Below are positions 1-9,271 of a stretch of 64,000 bases of DNA, one piece after another. This DNA comes from Desulfonatronum thiodismutans. Its GTDB lineage: Bacteria > Desulfobacterota > Desulfovibrionia > Desulfovibrionales > Desulfonatronaceae. The stretch is taken from positions 1 to 64,000 of the forward strand of contig NZ_JPIK01000011.1 in assembly GCF_000717475.1 (NCBI RefSeq), in the 5' to 3' direction. The notes below the pieces were generated by a model, which saw only the letters and a program-made list of their open reading frames with translations, was not told where the DNA came from and made no database searches. The translations under genes were made by a program, and so were the position numbers. How positions within the stretch are numbered: position 1 is the first letter of the stretch; each line of letters starts with the position of its first letter.

Positions 1-399
1 AACCAGATCGATCGACATAAGCATGATGACCGCAAAAAACCGACGATTTTTGAAAAGCTTTCTTGGAAAGATGCGCGCGGCTTTCGCCGAAGGCAGTTTC
101 GTAAAACATACAATGCCTGCTCCAGACTTTTGCAGCGAGTCAACAGAAAACTTTTTCCCAAAAGGAAACGGATAGTTTTGTATTCAACAAGACACCAGGC
201 AATAGCCAATCAAAAAGCTGCTCATAACGACCCGGCGGCCACGGCTGTATTCGCGGGCCACGGCGTCGTCGACACCGCGACGGAGCACTACGGCAAACGT
301 CGAGTTGGCCGGGTCAATCCGAATCTCCCAACGGCCACAATGGATTCTCTAATGGGGGTGCGGAGGAAACACTTCAAAAAAGATCCTATACAGGAATAA
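1..399 (+). CDS. Tyrosine recombinase/integrase, C-terminal part (5' end outside window)
   Basis: The frame is open from base 1 to the TAA at 397-399, so only the last 132 codons are present. The end carries a tyrosine recombinase catalytic pattern: YSTRH (box II arginine, Tyr in place of the usual His), then AGHG (the LGH-like box), then T-x-x-HYGKRR holding the likely nucleophilic tyrosine. The N-terminal half and the first catalytic arginine lie outside the window, so the subfamily cannot be named. Short phased direct repeats begin 28 bp after the stop, as expected of an integrase beside its own att or arm sites. Recombinase identity is fairly sure; activity is unknown. Confidence 0.72.
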   Translation, partial: NQIDRHKHDDRKKPTIFEKLSWKDARGFRRRQFRKTYNACSRLLQRVNRKLFPKRKRIVLYSTRHQAIANQKAAHNDPAATAVFAGHGVVDTATEHYGKRRVGRVNPNLPTATMDSLMGVRRKHFKKDPIQE

Positions 400-426
400 G
401 TACTCGAAACGACATCGCATTTTTGC

Positions 427-628
427 GTCCATGTAACACGGCTCTCCGTCCATGTAGCATGATGGATTTCGTCCATGTAACACGCCTTATTGTCCATGTA
501 GCAAAAATTTCCGCACCACGACCCAACAAAAACGGGATGCCCGCTTCAAACCCTGGGATGCCCGCCACACCTGCCTTGCGAGCCTTCAATCACCGCTACT
601 TGGACGCGCGCTAAACATGTCCATGTAG
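427..628 (+). repeat. Five direct copies of GTCCATGTAR downstream of the recombinase
   Basis: Copies begin at 427, 448, 471, 492 and 619. The first four are spaced 21, 23 and 21 bp, about two helical turns, and the next base or two is again A/G-C. Such phased short repeats beside a recombinase gene resemble integrase arm-type sites or transposon-end binding sites. That role is inferred from position and spacing only. Confidence 0.6.
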
Positions 629-1009
629 CGCTTGCTCCGCGTACAAGTAACGGGGGGTATGCCACAAAATTCGGAACACCAAAAAACAAAAAAGCATACC
701 CAACAATAAAAACGGCTCACCAAAACTCAATAAAGGCATCCCACAACATTCAAGCACGGAAAAACCACCGCATCCACCCTGGCGACGCTACATAGTTGGG
801 CATCCCGACACATCAAAATAGCCTTGCAAAAAACCATTCCGAGAACGATTTTGGCGAAGCAAAATATGGCGCGAAGCGATCCCCTGGTGCGAAGCAAAAT
901 GGCGCGAAGCGATGGTCGCCAATATCGCCAAATGGGCACCCCCAAAATGTTTCATCTGAGACGCCAAGATTTGATTCATTTCCTGTTAATTTTTCCCAAG
1001 GAAGGGTAT
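629..1009. other. Non-coding stretch with one imperfect direct repeat
   Basis: I see no credible gene here: the possible reading frames are short, overlap each other on both strands and resemble nothing. A direct repeat built from GCGAAGCAAAAT and GGCGCGAAGCGAT occurs at 854-880 and 889-913. The region lies between the recombinase-side repeats and the IS21 end and is probably decayed mobile DNA. Confidence 0.5.
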
Positions 1010-1079
1010 GCGTATTCCGGACCAAATTGACCACGGATTCCGGATGAAAGTGACCGCGTATTCCGGACCAAATTGACCA
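1010..1079 (+). repeat. IS21-type terminal repeat pair
   Basis: Two identical 24-bp units starting GCGTATTCCGGACC lie at 1010-1033 and 1056-1079, with a degenerate partial copy (GGATTCCGGATG) between them. IS21 elements carry such tandem transposase-binding repeats at their ends. Confidence 0.8.
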
Positions 1080-1117
1080 GTTGAATCGTCACTGTTCATT
1101 CGTTTCGAATGCTGCGC

Positions 1118-1411
1118 TGGATAACTCAGGCAAGCTCTTCCTCAGGAGGTGCTTATTGCCAATACGAGGTTATCCATGCGCTGGGCTCTGCCCAAGGAGT
1201 CATCCGCATGGCCGATAAATATGGCCATTAAAGACTGGAGGCGGCCTGTGCGCGAGCCATTGTCCACGACACGCCGACTCATGTGGCTGTCAAAAGCATT
1301 CTGATAAAGGGACTGGATTAGGAGCCCGCACGACAAACCGTGCCCCTGGGCGAAACTTATGGCGGCAAAGCTCGGTTTATCCGTGGCACCTTCCCGTTGC
1401 AGTAGGAGGCC
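1118..1411 (+). pseudogene. istA: istA transposase remnant (C-terminal tail)
   Basis: In one frame the translation reads through a QYEVIHALGS segment, RMADKYGH, a stop, RLEAACARAIVHDTPTHVAV, KSILIKGLD, a second stop, then GGKARFIRG before a final TAG. The RLEAACARA...TPT...VKSIL..GLD pattern is the usual C-terminus of IS21-family IstA. The DDE catalytic domain is absent and two in-frame stops interrupt the remnant, so it is not functional. It ends just before the istB start, as in intact elements. Confidence 0.7.
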
Positions 1412-1414
1412 GTC

Positions 1415-2157
1415 ATGCACCCGATGCCCCAACTACTACCCTTGCTCAAGCAGCTGCGCTTGTCCGGTATTCTTGATTACCGGAGGTCCGCAACCGCGAA
1501 GCCATCGAGGGAAAGCTGCCCTACATTGACTTTCTGGCCTTGCTCGTCGCGGACGAAGTGGCCCGGCGCCAACAGCAAAAGTTCGCCAAGTTGCAACACC
1601 GCTCCGGCTGCAATGCCCAAAACACCTTGGAGACATTTGACTTCACCTTCAACGCCGGAATCAACCAAGGCATTGTCCGGGACTTGGCCACCAGCAGATT
1701 CATAGACGAGAAGGCCCCTGTGCTGATTCTCGGCCCTTGCGGCACCGTCAAAAGCCATCTGGGCTCAGTCCCTGGGGCATATGGCCGTACGCCGCGGCCA
1801 CGACACGCTGTACATCAGCCATGCCAAGCTGCTTGGCATGCTCTAGGCGGCCCGAGCTGTGGGAAACTACGAACGGAAGCTGGCCCAGCTGGACCAAGGT
1901 GGACTTGCTGATCATTGATGACTTTGGGCTCAAGCCCATGCGCTCGGCCAGGATGAGGACTTCCACGACCTTGTCTCGGAACGCTATGAGCGTCGAGCCA
2001 CGATCATGACCAGTAATCTCGACTTCAGCGAATGGGCCGAAGCGTTCCCGAACAACTGCTGGCCTCGGCTTTGGATCAGATCAGACACGGCGCATACAAG
2101 GTCGTTTTGACCGGAAAGAACTACCGGACGCCAAGAAGTCGTGAAGGGAAGAAGTGA
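1415..2157 (+). pseudogene. istB: istB helper ATPase, frameshifted
   Basis: An IstB-like AAA+ transposition helper can be read across several frames. The segments are LLPLLKQLRLSGILD at the start, then DFLALLVADEVARRQQ, then the Walker A region LILGPCGTVKSHL (Val where the P-loop Gly is expected), then DLLIIDDFGL (Walker B), then TIMTSNLDFSEWAEAFPN near the end. At least three frameshifts and a stop after KLLGML separate these pieces. IstB normally loads IstA onto target DNA; this copy must be dead. Confidence 0.8.
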
Positions 2158-2267
2158 TTCGTGATTTCAGGTAATAAGGATGTCGTGCCGAGTTGCGTCA
2201 ATCATGATGTTGCCACAGCATGAAAGCATGAGATAATCCTGTGGTAAGTTTCTTTATAGGTTTTTTC

Positions 2268-2356
2268 GTCATGACGTCATGCCAGGGACATGGCTGGCGC
2301 AAGCAGTGAAAAAGATCAGGTGCCTCGTTTATCATGCCGTCATGACATCATGATGG
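2268..2356. repeat. CATGACGTCATG-type palindromes at the jetD end
   Basis: CGTCATGACGTCATG lies at 2268-2282. ATCATGCCGTCATG followed by ACATCATGATGG lies at 2331-2356 and overlaps the jetD stop codon. The same palindromic word (CATGAC-GTCATG with variants) recurs at 11552-11585 and 11887-11924, at the other end of the module. It may mark module borders, form transcript 3' ends, or bind a protein. Confidence 0.65.
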
Positions 2357-3469
2357 GGCAAGAGGGGCGGAGCACAGCGCGGCAATTGTCTCTTTCGGAA
2401 CAGCCTCCTGGTCAACGGCCCTTCGGGCGCAAACTTCAAGGAGGGGGTGCAAATCCGAATGATTCAACCGTTTCAGCGTATAGCGCGACGGTTGTTTTTC
2501 CTTGCCGACGCAGGCGACATATGGATGGCCGGCGCCATTTTTGAGGATGTCGACCATGGGGCCGTATAGGGCCGAAAGGCGCAGCCGCGCAAACCTTTTT
2601 TTCAGGCGCAGAAAAATATCCAGGCCGGCCAGGTCCAGATCTCCCCACCAGAGCACGGATTTGGCGGCAAGCAACTGATTCAGCGACGGAGGCTGTCCAG
2701 CGCGAACAAGAGGGATCAGAGCAGAAAAATCTTTTCCGAAGGACTCTCTCCAGAAGGCCTCAACCTCTTGGTGTACGGCTGTCGAAGCCAGACCATAGCC
2801 GTAAACGGAAACCAGGCCGACTGTTTCCGCCGCGCCGGCTTCGACAGCGGCTTCGAAGCATTGTGGATTTTCAATAAGCAAAACAGCGGAAGGCGCCGGG
2901 GGCCCGGCTACAACGACATACCTTGGCGCGGGTCTGAAGCAGTCCCCAGGCCCGCACAGAGCGTCACGGACGGCCTTGCCGAAACTGCCCAGCAATTTTG
3001 AGCTGGACAACAGCAAGCGGGCGCTGCCGACAAATTCTGAAAATTTGCCCTTGTCCGAGTTTTTAAGCTCAAGCAACCCTGCCAGGATCAGCCCCATATC
3101 CTCCTTTGACAGCCCTTCGACGTTTTTGATGATGTTGTCCTTGCGAAGAAGCTTGCGGACGTCCTCTGGAAGGGTGGAGCGCTCGAGAGCCTCTTCCCAC
3201 CATGTTTGGTGTTCTGGGACAGGCAACGGCAACAGGTTCAGCGACAACATGGTGCGGGGGATGCCATGATATTCGTCCCACGATCCCGCATTAACTTCGC
3301 CACGCCGCCTCAACGCGGCCATGCCCTTTTGCAGGGCAATACTGTCCAAACCTGATACATTCAGCAGCCGTTGCTGGATGCTCGCAGGACTTAACTTTTC
3401 CCGGCCGCGAGCCAACTTGCGAAGTCCCTGCCTAACTTTATCTTCTGCCTTGTCCAATTTGATATCCAT
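2348..3469 (-). CDS. jetD: JetD-like TOPRIM nuclease subunit of a Wadjet-type system
   Basis: This 373-residue protein fits JetD, the Wadjet subunit related to topoisomerase VI subunit A that cleaves looped plasmid DNA. The C-terminal half carries a TOPRIM pattern: a Glu in LLIEN (about residue 200) and a DxD in WWGDLDLAG (277-279), the acidic metal ligands of the fold. The N-terminal half is helical and charged, matching the arm domain that meets the SMC complex. It is the last gene of the four-gene minus-strand operon, 50 bp after jetC. Its stop codon sits inside a palindromic repeat. The nuclease residues look intact, in contrast to the ATPase partner. Confidence 0.8.
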   Translation of the reverse strand: MDIKLDKAEDKVRQGLRKLARGREKLSPASIQQRLLNVSGLDSIALQKGMAALRRRGEVNAGSWDEYHGIPRTMLSLNLLPLPVPEHQTWWEEALERSTLPEDVRKLLRKDNIIKNVEGLSKEDMGLILAGLLELKNSDKGKFSEFVGSARLLLSSSKLLGSFGKAVRDALCGPGDCFRPAPRYVVVAGPPAPSAVLLIENPQCFEAAVEAGAAETVGLVSVYGYGLASTAVHQEVEAFWRESFGKDFSALIPLVRAGQPPSLNQLLAAKSVLWWGDLDLAGLDIFLRLKKRFARLRLSALYGPMVDILKNGAGHPYVACVGKEKQPSRYTLKRLNHSDLHPLLEVCARRAVDQEAVPKETIAALCSAPLAPS

Positions 3470-3519
3470 ATAGACGCTCGACTATGCTTAACCTGTTCGC
3501 TGATCGTCGCACAGGCCGA

Positions 3520-6500
3520 TTAGGCTGTCTCAGTCATCTGCATTTGATTCTCCGAACCCCCTGCAACAACCTGGGCGTGCCAAAAGCCCATATTCTCGTC
3601 CTTTTCGATCTTTTCAAAGCGCACCCAGCGCCCTTTGGTGTGGGGATCGTTTTTTTCAACGTATCGTCTGGCCACGATAAATGAAGGAAATATATTGAAA
3701 TTGTTGACGTAACCCTTGTTATGGATGAGGCCGACAAGCTGAAAAACCCCTTGACAGGCTTGCAAAGCGTTCAAACTTTCATTGATTAACTTGTCGTCAG
3801 ACAAAGACGAAAGCATGCCGTCCAGAAGCACAAACGTTTGAGCCTGCCTTGCTGACTTTGAACGACCGCTGGATTGCATGTCGCGCTCCTTTGCAAATTC
3901 AGCAAGGCGCACAACCATCAATAACTGCAAGGCGACGCGCTGGCCGCCGCTTATTTTTGACTCGTTGATTTCTGAGTAATCAATTTTTTGTCCGCAGCGA
4001 ATATGTGAATGTGTAAATTTTATTGAAGGGTTGCCAAAAAATATTTTATAAAACTGCTTTCTGACATCACTTAAAAAATCTCCTTTTTTGATGGAGTCTT
4101 CAAATTGTTTTTTGGTAATATTCCCTTTGTCCAATTCTATCCGTTGCTTTTCAGATTGGATTTCAATTTTGTCCCTGGTTGCATGAACAAGGCGTTCAAT
4201 GTCGTCCTTTGTGGCCAATTTCGCATCAAAATAGAATGTGGCCTCCCCATTTTTTCCATGTTTTGCGCAGACACGTTTAAGCAGTTTGAAGTTATCTTCC
4301 GCCTTTTCCGACATGCCCACAATTCTTCCAACTTGTTTGTCCCATAGATGCTGGTAAGTCCAACTTAGTTTTTCAAAAACGCCGCGCTCTTCTGCAACAT
4401 TAGCGCTTAAGATCTCTAAAAGGCTTTGGATTAGAGAAGGCTTTGCCTTCGCCGCTTCAACGTCCAGCAAAACAGATTCCGAAACCCTCCCCCGGTTCTC
4501 TTTGATAAAGCGACCGCATTCGCGTTGAAAATCGATGAGGGCATTGTCCCGATCTTTTTGCCGATCTTTTGCCCTTCTCGCTTTGTCGAACGATTCAAAT
4601 TTCGCTATGTTTGTGCTGAGTTCCGCAATCGCATCGACAAGTTCCCTTGATTCTGGCCCCGCCTCTTCCGAAAGAATGCCTGCAAGCGATTGCTTGAGGC
4701 TCAAAGCTCCCTCGCTTTCGCCAACGTCGGCCAGATCCCCGACATCCGCGAGAATTTGCGCGAAATGTTTCATCTCCCTCTGGATATCAACCAAAGAACT
4801 GTCGTAGGATCTTGAGTATCCTCTTACCTTTTCGGAAACGGCGAGCAGGTTAGCGACTTGCTCGTTTAATTGTGCTTCTTGTTGCGCCAGTTCGCCGAGA
4901 TTTTTTTTGATTTCACCAATTCTTCTCTCAGCATTCTCGTCCTCTGCCTTTACGGAAACGTATTTTTGCGCTTCGCAAAACTGAAAACGAAGTTTTTTGT
5001 CTATATCATCCAAGCTTTTATGTTGCTTTGAACGTTCGTCAACCAGCACGGAGACGTTTTTGCCTTCGTCAGACGCTATAAAGGCTGCCAAGGCTTCAAA
5101 ATTGAAGGACTCTGCCTGGTGCCGCAAGCCTTGCAACAGCAGCTTTTCGTCTCCTCTCTTCTGTCGACCTCGATCTCGCTCCTCTTCAATCTCTGTCGCC
5201 ATGCCCGCTTCTTCTTTCAATTCAAACTCGACCTTCCCCAGGGCGTCCTTGATCTCTGCATGTTTTTTCTGATCATACCCTGTCGCTCGAGCCAGATCCT
5301 GCGCGACGTCGCCTTGCCCGCGACATTTTGCACGGAACTCTGCAAGAGTCGCCTCCGCCTGCGAAATGGCTTCGTCTTGCAAATGTTTTTCCTGTGCGAA
5401 TTTTTCCTTTGTCCTCTTAACTTCATCTTCGAGTCGGTTCCGTAGGAGCACCAACTTCTCAACGCGCCCTGCAAAAGTTTTTTCGGCGCTTAACAGCCAG
5501 GCCTGTCGCCTTTCTTCGTCCCCAGCCCCAGGAAATTCATTCAGCAAGCCGTGCGACTCGACGTCGTTCGACTGGGTGCCCACGGATCGTTCACGCAAAA
5601 ATGTCCGCAGGCCTTCAAATGCCGGAATGGAGGCTCCCGCTGCGGCCAGGATCTTTTTTGCGAGATCCCGGGCCCCTGCTTCGCTCCCCCTTGTGACGCT
5701 GTCACAGGCATTTCGAATGAGCATCGAGGCCGGCGAACGGGGCGACAAATCCACCGTGCCGCGCAGCAAGACCTCGTGCCTGGCCTTCAGGTTCCGGAGC
5801 CGTTTTTCCGCGACTTTGCGAGCGTTTTCCAATTTTTCCGGATGGAGCAAAATGTCCGCCATCTCCCCGAGATACGGACATACAACATCTTCCAGGCCGG
5901 AGAAATCGCCCGAGGAAAGCAGTTTTGTCAGGCCGGGCTCAAGGAAGACAGGGACCGGCAACTTCTTCGCGTCGAATATCTCGGCCAGCCGGGCAGCGTC
6001 TTGGGGGGTTTTGACGACAGGAGAAAAAATCAAGGGGGAAAAAAGCTTCAGCGCCTGGGCCTTACGCTCCGAAGACATCCCGGAAGATTCTATTGTTTGG
6101 TGCAGAAGCGAGTAATCCAGGTCGCCAGGGATGTTGCTCAATGCCAGATTAGAAATTTTTCCCGGCGCAAGCTTTTTTTGTTCAAGCGCGGAAAGGTAAC
6201 GTGCCTGCTCTTCGGTGGACTTTTCAATCTTGGCGGTTTTGGGTTCAAGCTTTTGCAGTTTTTCCTGTCGAGCGGCTTTAATTGCTTCTGGATCGGCTTC
6301 AGGCCCGTACTGCTCTTTAAAAACATCCAGGGCCTCCAGGTCGGGGAATAAATTGCGAAGACCTTCAGCCTGCGTTTCAAAATTTGTCCTTATAAATTGG
6401 GTTTCTTTATCCGCGTCCTTGATTTGCCTTTTGGCGTCGACTTCGAATTCGTCGTGCTTTTTTTGCGACGTTTGTAAGGCTTTTTGCAGCCGGACAAATT

Positions 6501-8502
6501 CGTCCTGCAGCGCCCGCTCATTGTCGTCCAGGCTGGCGGCAATCTCGGTCACGGACATTCCGGGGAAAGCCTGATGCAGTTTAGCCAGGCTTTTCTCCTG
6601 CATCTCCAACGCGGCAGCGCTTTGTCGGAGCTCTTCCCGGTGGATTTCCAGTTTTTTTGCGTGGAGCCTGCACCTGCAACGCTCATGATCCAGTGATTCA
6701 AGCGCATTGTCCGTGGTCGTCAGCCGTTTGCGGCAGTCCTGGCGACGAGCTTGCAGGTCTGCCGAAACGTCCAACGGCTCTCTGCCCGGGTATTGTTTGC
6801 GAAACTTGATCAACGCATCCTGGGCGCTGCCGATTCTGTTGATATTCTCGCTTAGGATCTCTATCGAATCCCGCAGTTCTTTTCTTTTGACGTTGAGATC
6901 TTTCTCCGCTGCGGCTGGATTGGCGATCTCATCGGGGGAAAAAAGCTCGCTGGCAAACATTTGCCGCCATGCCGCACGAACGCCCTCCCGTTCCTGCCGC
7001 CCGGCCTCGAGCGCTGCCTTTTCCTCGTTGCCCCCGGCTATGCGTTTGGCGACCCCTGCGCCGGCGCCGCGCATCGCCTCTGTCTTCTGAGCCAAAAGCG
7101 CCAGATGGCGTCTGTGAGGACTCGTGTCGATCCTTTTGCGGAAATGCCCGAAGGCCGTCTTGACGATTTCGATCTTTTGCGCCCGGAAAGCTGCAACGTC
7201 GCCTGCCGAATCGCGAAGATACGTTTCAGGCACTTTTTTGATGAATTCAACGGCGTCGGCTTCCGACAGATAACGACCGGATTGAGGCGCCCTTGAAATT
7301 TTTGCCATATGTTCCTGGGTAACAATTTCAACGACTTGTGAAATTTTGCTGCTCCGCAACTTGAAATCGCGAAGTATCTGATAAACATCTCGGGCGCTGT
7401 TTATCACCCCATCCATCCCCGGGGCTCGGAGGTAGACATCTTCGCCCGGGCTGATAGCCATGTGCTCAAGAAGTTTGTTCACTTGCGCATCGCCGTGCAG
7501 AACCATTACGGGCAGTCCTGGCAGCCCTGAGTGCAAAACGGCGCGAAGCGCGGCTCCGACCTCGGCGACCTTGCCCAGCGCCTTTTTGTACGCCGCCTCG
7601 GCCGTATTGATGGCCCCGGCATGCTCAGAAAGGGAACGCAGATCGTTGAAGGTCCCTTGAGTAGCGTCAAGCCGGGCCTTCGTCTTTTCCAGGTCGTGCT
7701 TGTTTTGGAGCAGCCCGTATGAGCCCTTGACCAGGGTTTCTTCCAGGGACTCTTCAGCCCCTGCATCGCCGTCGCTGTCTTCCGGGTCCGGACGATGAAT
7801 GCCTGACACAAGCTGCGGCACGACATGCTGATAGAAAAACGCCTCGTCGTAACGTTCCGCGCCTTTCTGGATCACGGGAAACAGAGGGGCGTTGTGATCG
7901 CCCCCGCCCTTGTTTTGAAACTGCTGCAACAAATCCAGTTGTCGGCGGGGAATGTGATCGCCGATCAGAGATTTCCACGTGTCGCTGCCGACATCATAGA
8001 TCCCTTCGGGAGCGGCCTTCACTGAATCTGCGATATCCGGATCCGGAATCAGAGTGATTACGTCGTTTGCGGCAAAGGCCAAGGGAACCGTATCAAACGT
8101 CCCCCTGAAAAAATAATAAATCAGCTTGTCGCTGTTGTCGTTGTGGCCGCATATGCCGAAAACCCAGGTGTCGCCGCTGATAGGCATGCCAACGGGGTCG
8201 AGGCTTCTTTGAACCAGATATCTGTCGTGCGGCCGAAAAAATTCGATGCGAACATGCGACATGTTGCTTCGTGCGCCCTTGGGCGACATCTTTGACTTCA
8301 CTTGCTTGATGAAGGACTTTTTCCTTGTCAGCAGGGCAAAGATGGCCAGGGTCAAAGAAGTTTTACAGGTGCCGTTGGGCGCCAGAATGATCGTCGACTT
8401 GGCTGCGAGGTCAAGCGTCTCCCAGGCGATGTCCGGGGCCCATTCGTCCCTGCCCTTGCTGTCTAAAAAATTTGTAATCTCAATTCTCTTGATCAGGCTC
8501 AT
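3520..8502 (-). CDS. jetC: JetC-like SMC/MukB-type ATPase with atypical nucleotide motifs
   Basis: A 1660-residue SMC-like protein: N-terminal ATPase half, very long charged coiled coil (about residues 270-1350), and C-terminal ATPase half with the ABC signature ISGGQR (about 1517). In Wadjet, JetC is the DNA-looping motor bound by JetA and JetB. Two motifs are odd. The P-loop reads APNGTCKTS (41-49), where Ala and Cys replace expected glycines. The Walker B region reads FVLLDGMLSSLSD (about 1557), with Gly where the catalytic Glu normally follows Asp. The protein also seems long for the family. The ATG at 8502 is chosen for its GGAGGA site; it overlaps jetB by 23 bp. Confidence 0.8.
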   Translation of the reverse strand: MSLIKRIEITNFLDSKGRDEWAPDIAWETLDLAAKSTIILAPNGTCKTSLTLAIFALLTRKKSFIKQVKSKMSPKGARSNMSHVRIEFFRPHDRYLVQRSLDPVGMPISGDTWVFGICGHNDNSDKLIYYFFRGTFDTVPLAFAANDVITLIPDPDIADSVKAAPEGIYDVGSDTWKSLIGDHIPRRQLDLLQQFQNKGGGDHNAPLFPVIQKGAERYDEAFFYQHVVPQLVSGIHRPDPEDSDGDAGAEESLEETLVKGSYGLLQNKHDLEKTKARLDATQGTFNDLRSLSEHAGAINTAEAAYKKALGKVAEVGAALRAVLHSGLPGLPVMVLHGDAQVNKLLEHMAISPGEDVYLRAPGMDGVINSARDVYQILRDFKLRSSKISQVVEIVTQEHMAKISRAPQSGRYLSEADAVEFIKKVPETYLRDSAGDVAAFRAQKIEIVKTAFGHFRKRIDTSPHRRHLALLAQKTEAMRGAGAGVAKRIAGGNEEKAALEAGRQEREGVRAAWRQMFASELFSPDEIANPAAAEKDLNVKRKELRDSIEILSENINRIGSAQDALIKFRKQYPGREPLDVSADLQARRQDCRKRLTTTDNALESLDHERCRCRLHAKKLEIHREELRQSAAALEMQEKSLAKLHQAFPGMSVTEIAASLDDNERALQDEFVRLQKALQTSQKKHDEFEVDAKRQIKDADKETQFIRTNFETQAEGLRNLFPDLEALDVFKEQYGPEADPEAIKAARQEKLQKLEPKTAKIEKSTEEQARYLSALEQKKLAPGKISNLALSNIPGDLDYSLLHQTIESSGMSSERKAQALKLFSPLIFSPVVKTPQDAARLAEIFDAKKLPVPVFLEPGLTKLLSSGDFSGLEDVVCPYLGEMADILLHPEKLENARKVAEKRLRNLKARHEVLLRGTVDLSPRSPASMLIRNACDSVTRGSEAGARDLAKKILAAAGASIPAFEGLRTFLRERSVGTQSNDVESHGLLNEFPGAGDEERRQAWLLSAEKTFAGRVEKLVLLRNRLEDEVKRTKEKFAQEKHLQDEAISQAEATLAEFRAKCRGQGDVAQDLARATGYDQKKHAEIKDALGKVEFELKEEAGMATEIEEERDRGRQKRGDEKLLLQGLRHQAESFNFEALAAFIASDEGKNVSVLVDERSKQHKSLDDIDKKLRFQFCEAQKYVSVKAEDENAERRIGEIKKNLGELAQQEAQLNEQVANLLAVSEKVRGYSRSYDSSLVDIQREMKHFAQILADVGDLADVGESEGALSLKQSLAGILSEEAGPESRELVDAIAELSTNIAKFESFDKARRAKDRQKDRDNALIDFQRECGRFIKENRGRVSESVLLDVEAAKAKPSLIQSLLEILSANVAEERGVFEKLSWTYQHLWDKQVGRIVGMSEKAEDNFKLLKRVCAKHGKNGEATFYFDAKLATKDDIERLVHATRDKIEIQSEKQRIELDKGNITKKQFEDSIKKGDFLSDVRKQFYKIFFGNPSIKFTHSHIRCGQKIDYSEINESKISGGQRVALQLLMVVRLAEFAKERDMQSSGRSKSARQAQTFVLLDGMLSSLSDDKLINESLNALQACQGVFQLVGLIHNKGYVNNFNIFPSFIVARRYVEKNDPHTKGRWVRFEKIEKDENMGFWHAQVVAGGSENQMQMTETA

Positions 8503-9271
8503 TATCGTCCTCCGGCTCGTCTTCCACAAGGATTTCTTTCAATGCTTCGGAGTTGATTTCCGGTCGCGGGACCAAGTAGGTGATTTCCCTGCTATAGTGC
8601 TCCGCAACGTCCGCGGCGCCCAAAAGTGTTTGCGAATATGCTTTGTCGTTCTTGTTGAAGCTGATGCAGCCGGTGGAGTCCAGGAAGCCAAGAAAGTTTG
8701 AGACTCGGCGCTCGATTTCCTGTCCTGATTCGTTTGTGAGGATGGAGACCGCGGTTGTTTTGTTGGCGTGTTCCTCGGCAAGCTTGTTGACAAATTCACG
8801 CACGATTTGGACAAGAGCTTCCTCCGTGAACACGACGTCGACATACCTGGAGATCTCTTGCGGGTGGCGATCAAGCTTTGTGTATGCAAGGTGCAGGTAA
8901 TGGAGGTAAAGGGTAAAAGCCCACACGTTGGCGTCGCGGGAAGAGTCCCCCCTCAAGCCGAAACGCAGTCGGGCCTCTTTTTGGGAAATCCAAGGAGGGG
9001 GATTGTCGCCGGAACGGACTATGCACCAAATTTGTCCTCCGGTGGGAATGCCGGGATATTCGGTCCAACTGAATATTTGGAGGGAAAAACCGGAGAATGA
9101 AAAATAATCCGTGAGGTAGGCAACGTGGTCGCTGTTGAGGTGCTCAATCTCCATGACCAGGTCTTTTTCTCCGTCCTTGAATCGAAGGCCCTTGGGGATT
9201 CTGGTCCGGATTTGCCGGTGTGCAAAAAGCCAGTTTGTGAGGCGTGCAAGAACTTCAGGATCATGAAACAT
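8480..9271 (-). CDS. jetB: JetB-like MukE-type subunit
   Basis: A 263-residue protein placed between jetA and jetC and overlapping both (11 bp with jetA, 23 bp with jetC), so the three are probably translated together in fixed ratio. By size and order it fits JetB, the MukE-like winged-helix (KITE) subunit that bridges JetA and the SMC. The visible sequence is mixed alpha/beta with no catalytic motif. It ends in an acidic tail (EILVEDEPEDDNEPDQEN). Assignment rests mainly on gene order and the neighbours' identities; I do not recognise a diagnostic motif. Confidence 0.68.
   Translation of the reverse strand: MFHDPEVLARLTNWLFAHRQIRTRIPKGLRFKDGEKDLVMEIEHLNSDHVAYLTDYFSFSGFSLQIFSWTEYPGIPTGGQIWCIVRSGDNPPPWISQKEARLRFGLRGDSSRDANVWAFTLYLHYLHLAYTKLDRHPQEISRYVDVVFTEEALVQIVREFVNKLAEEHANKTTAVSILTNESGQEIERRVSNFLGFLDSTGCISFNKNDKAYSQTLLGAADVAEHYSREITYLVPRPEINSEALKEILVEDEPEDDNEPDQEN

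Larger units (their letters stand above)
1010..2157 (+). mobile_element. IS21-family element, internally deleted and decayed
   Basis: One end carries the multiple terminal repeats typical of IS21 elements (1010-1079). It is followed at once by the C-terminal tail of an istA transposase with stop codons and by a frameshifted istB. Nearly all of istA, including its catalytic core, is missing. No matching right-end repeat is visible after istB, where the sequence runs into the palindromes next to the Wadjet-like operon. The order end-istA-istB is normal for the family, and the element cannot be autonomous. Confidence 0.8.

Noticed and set aside
2348..3469. Possible terminator role of the palindromes at the jetD stop
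   Set aside because: The palindromes have no T run on either side, so they are listed as repeats and not as terminators.
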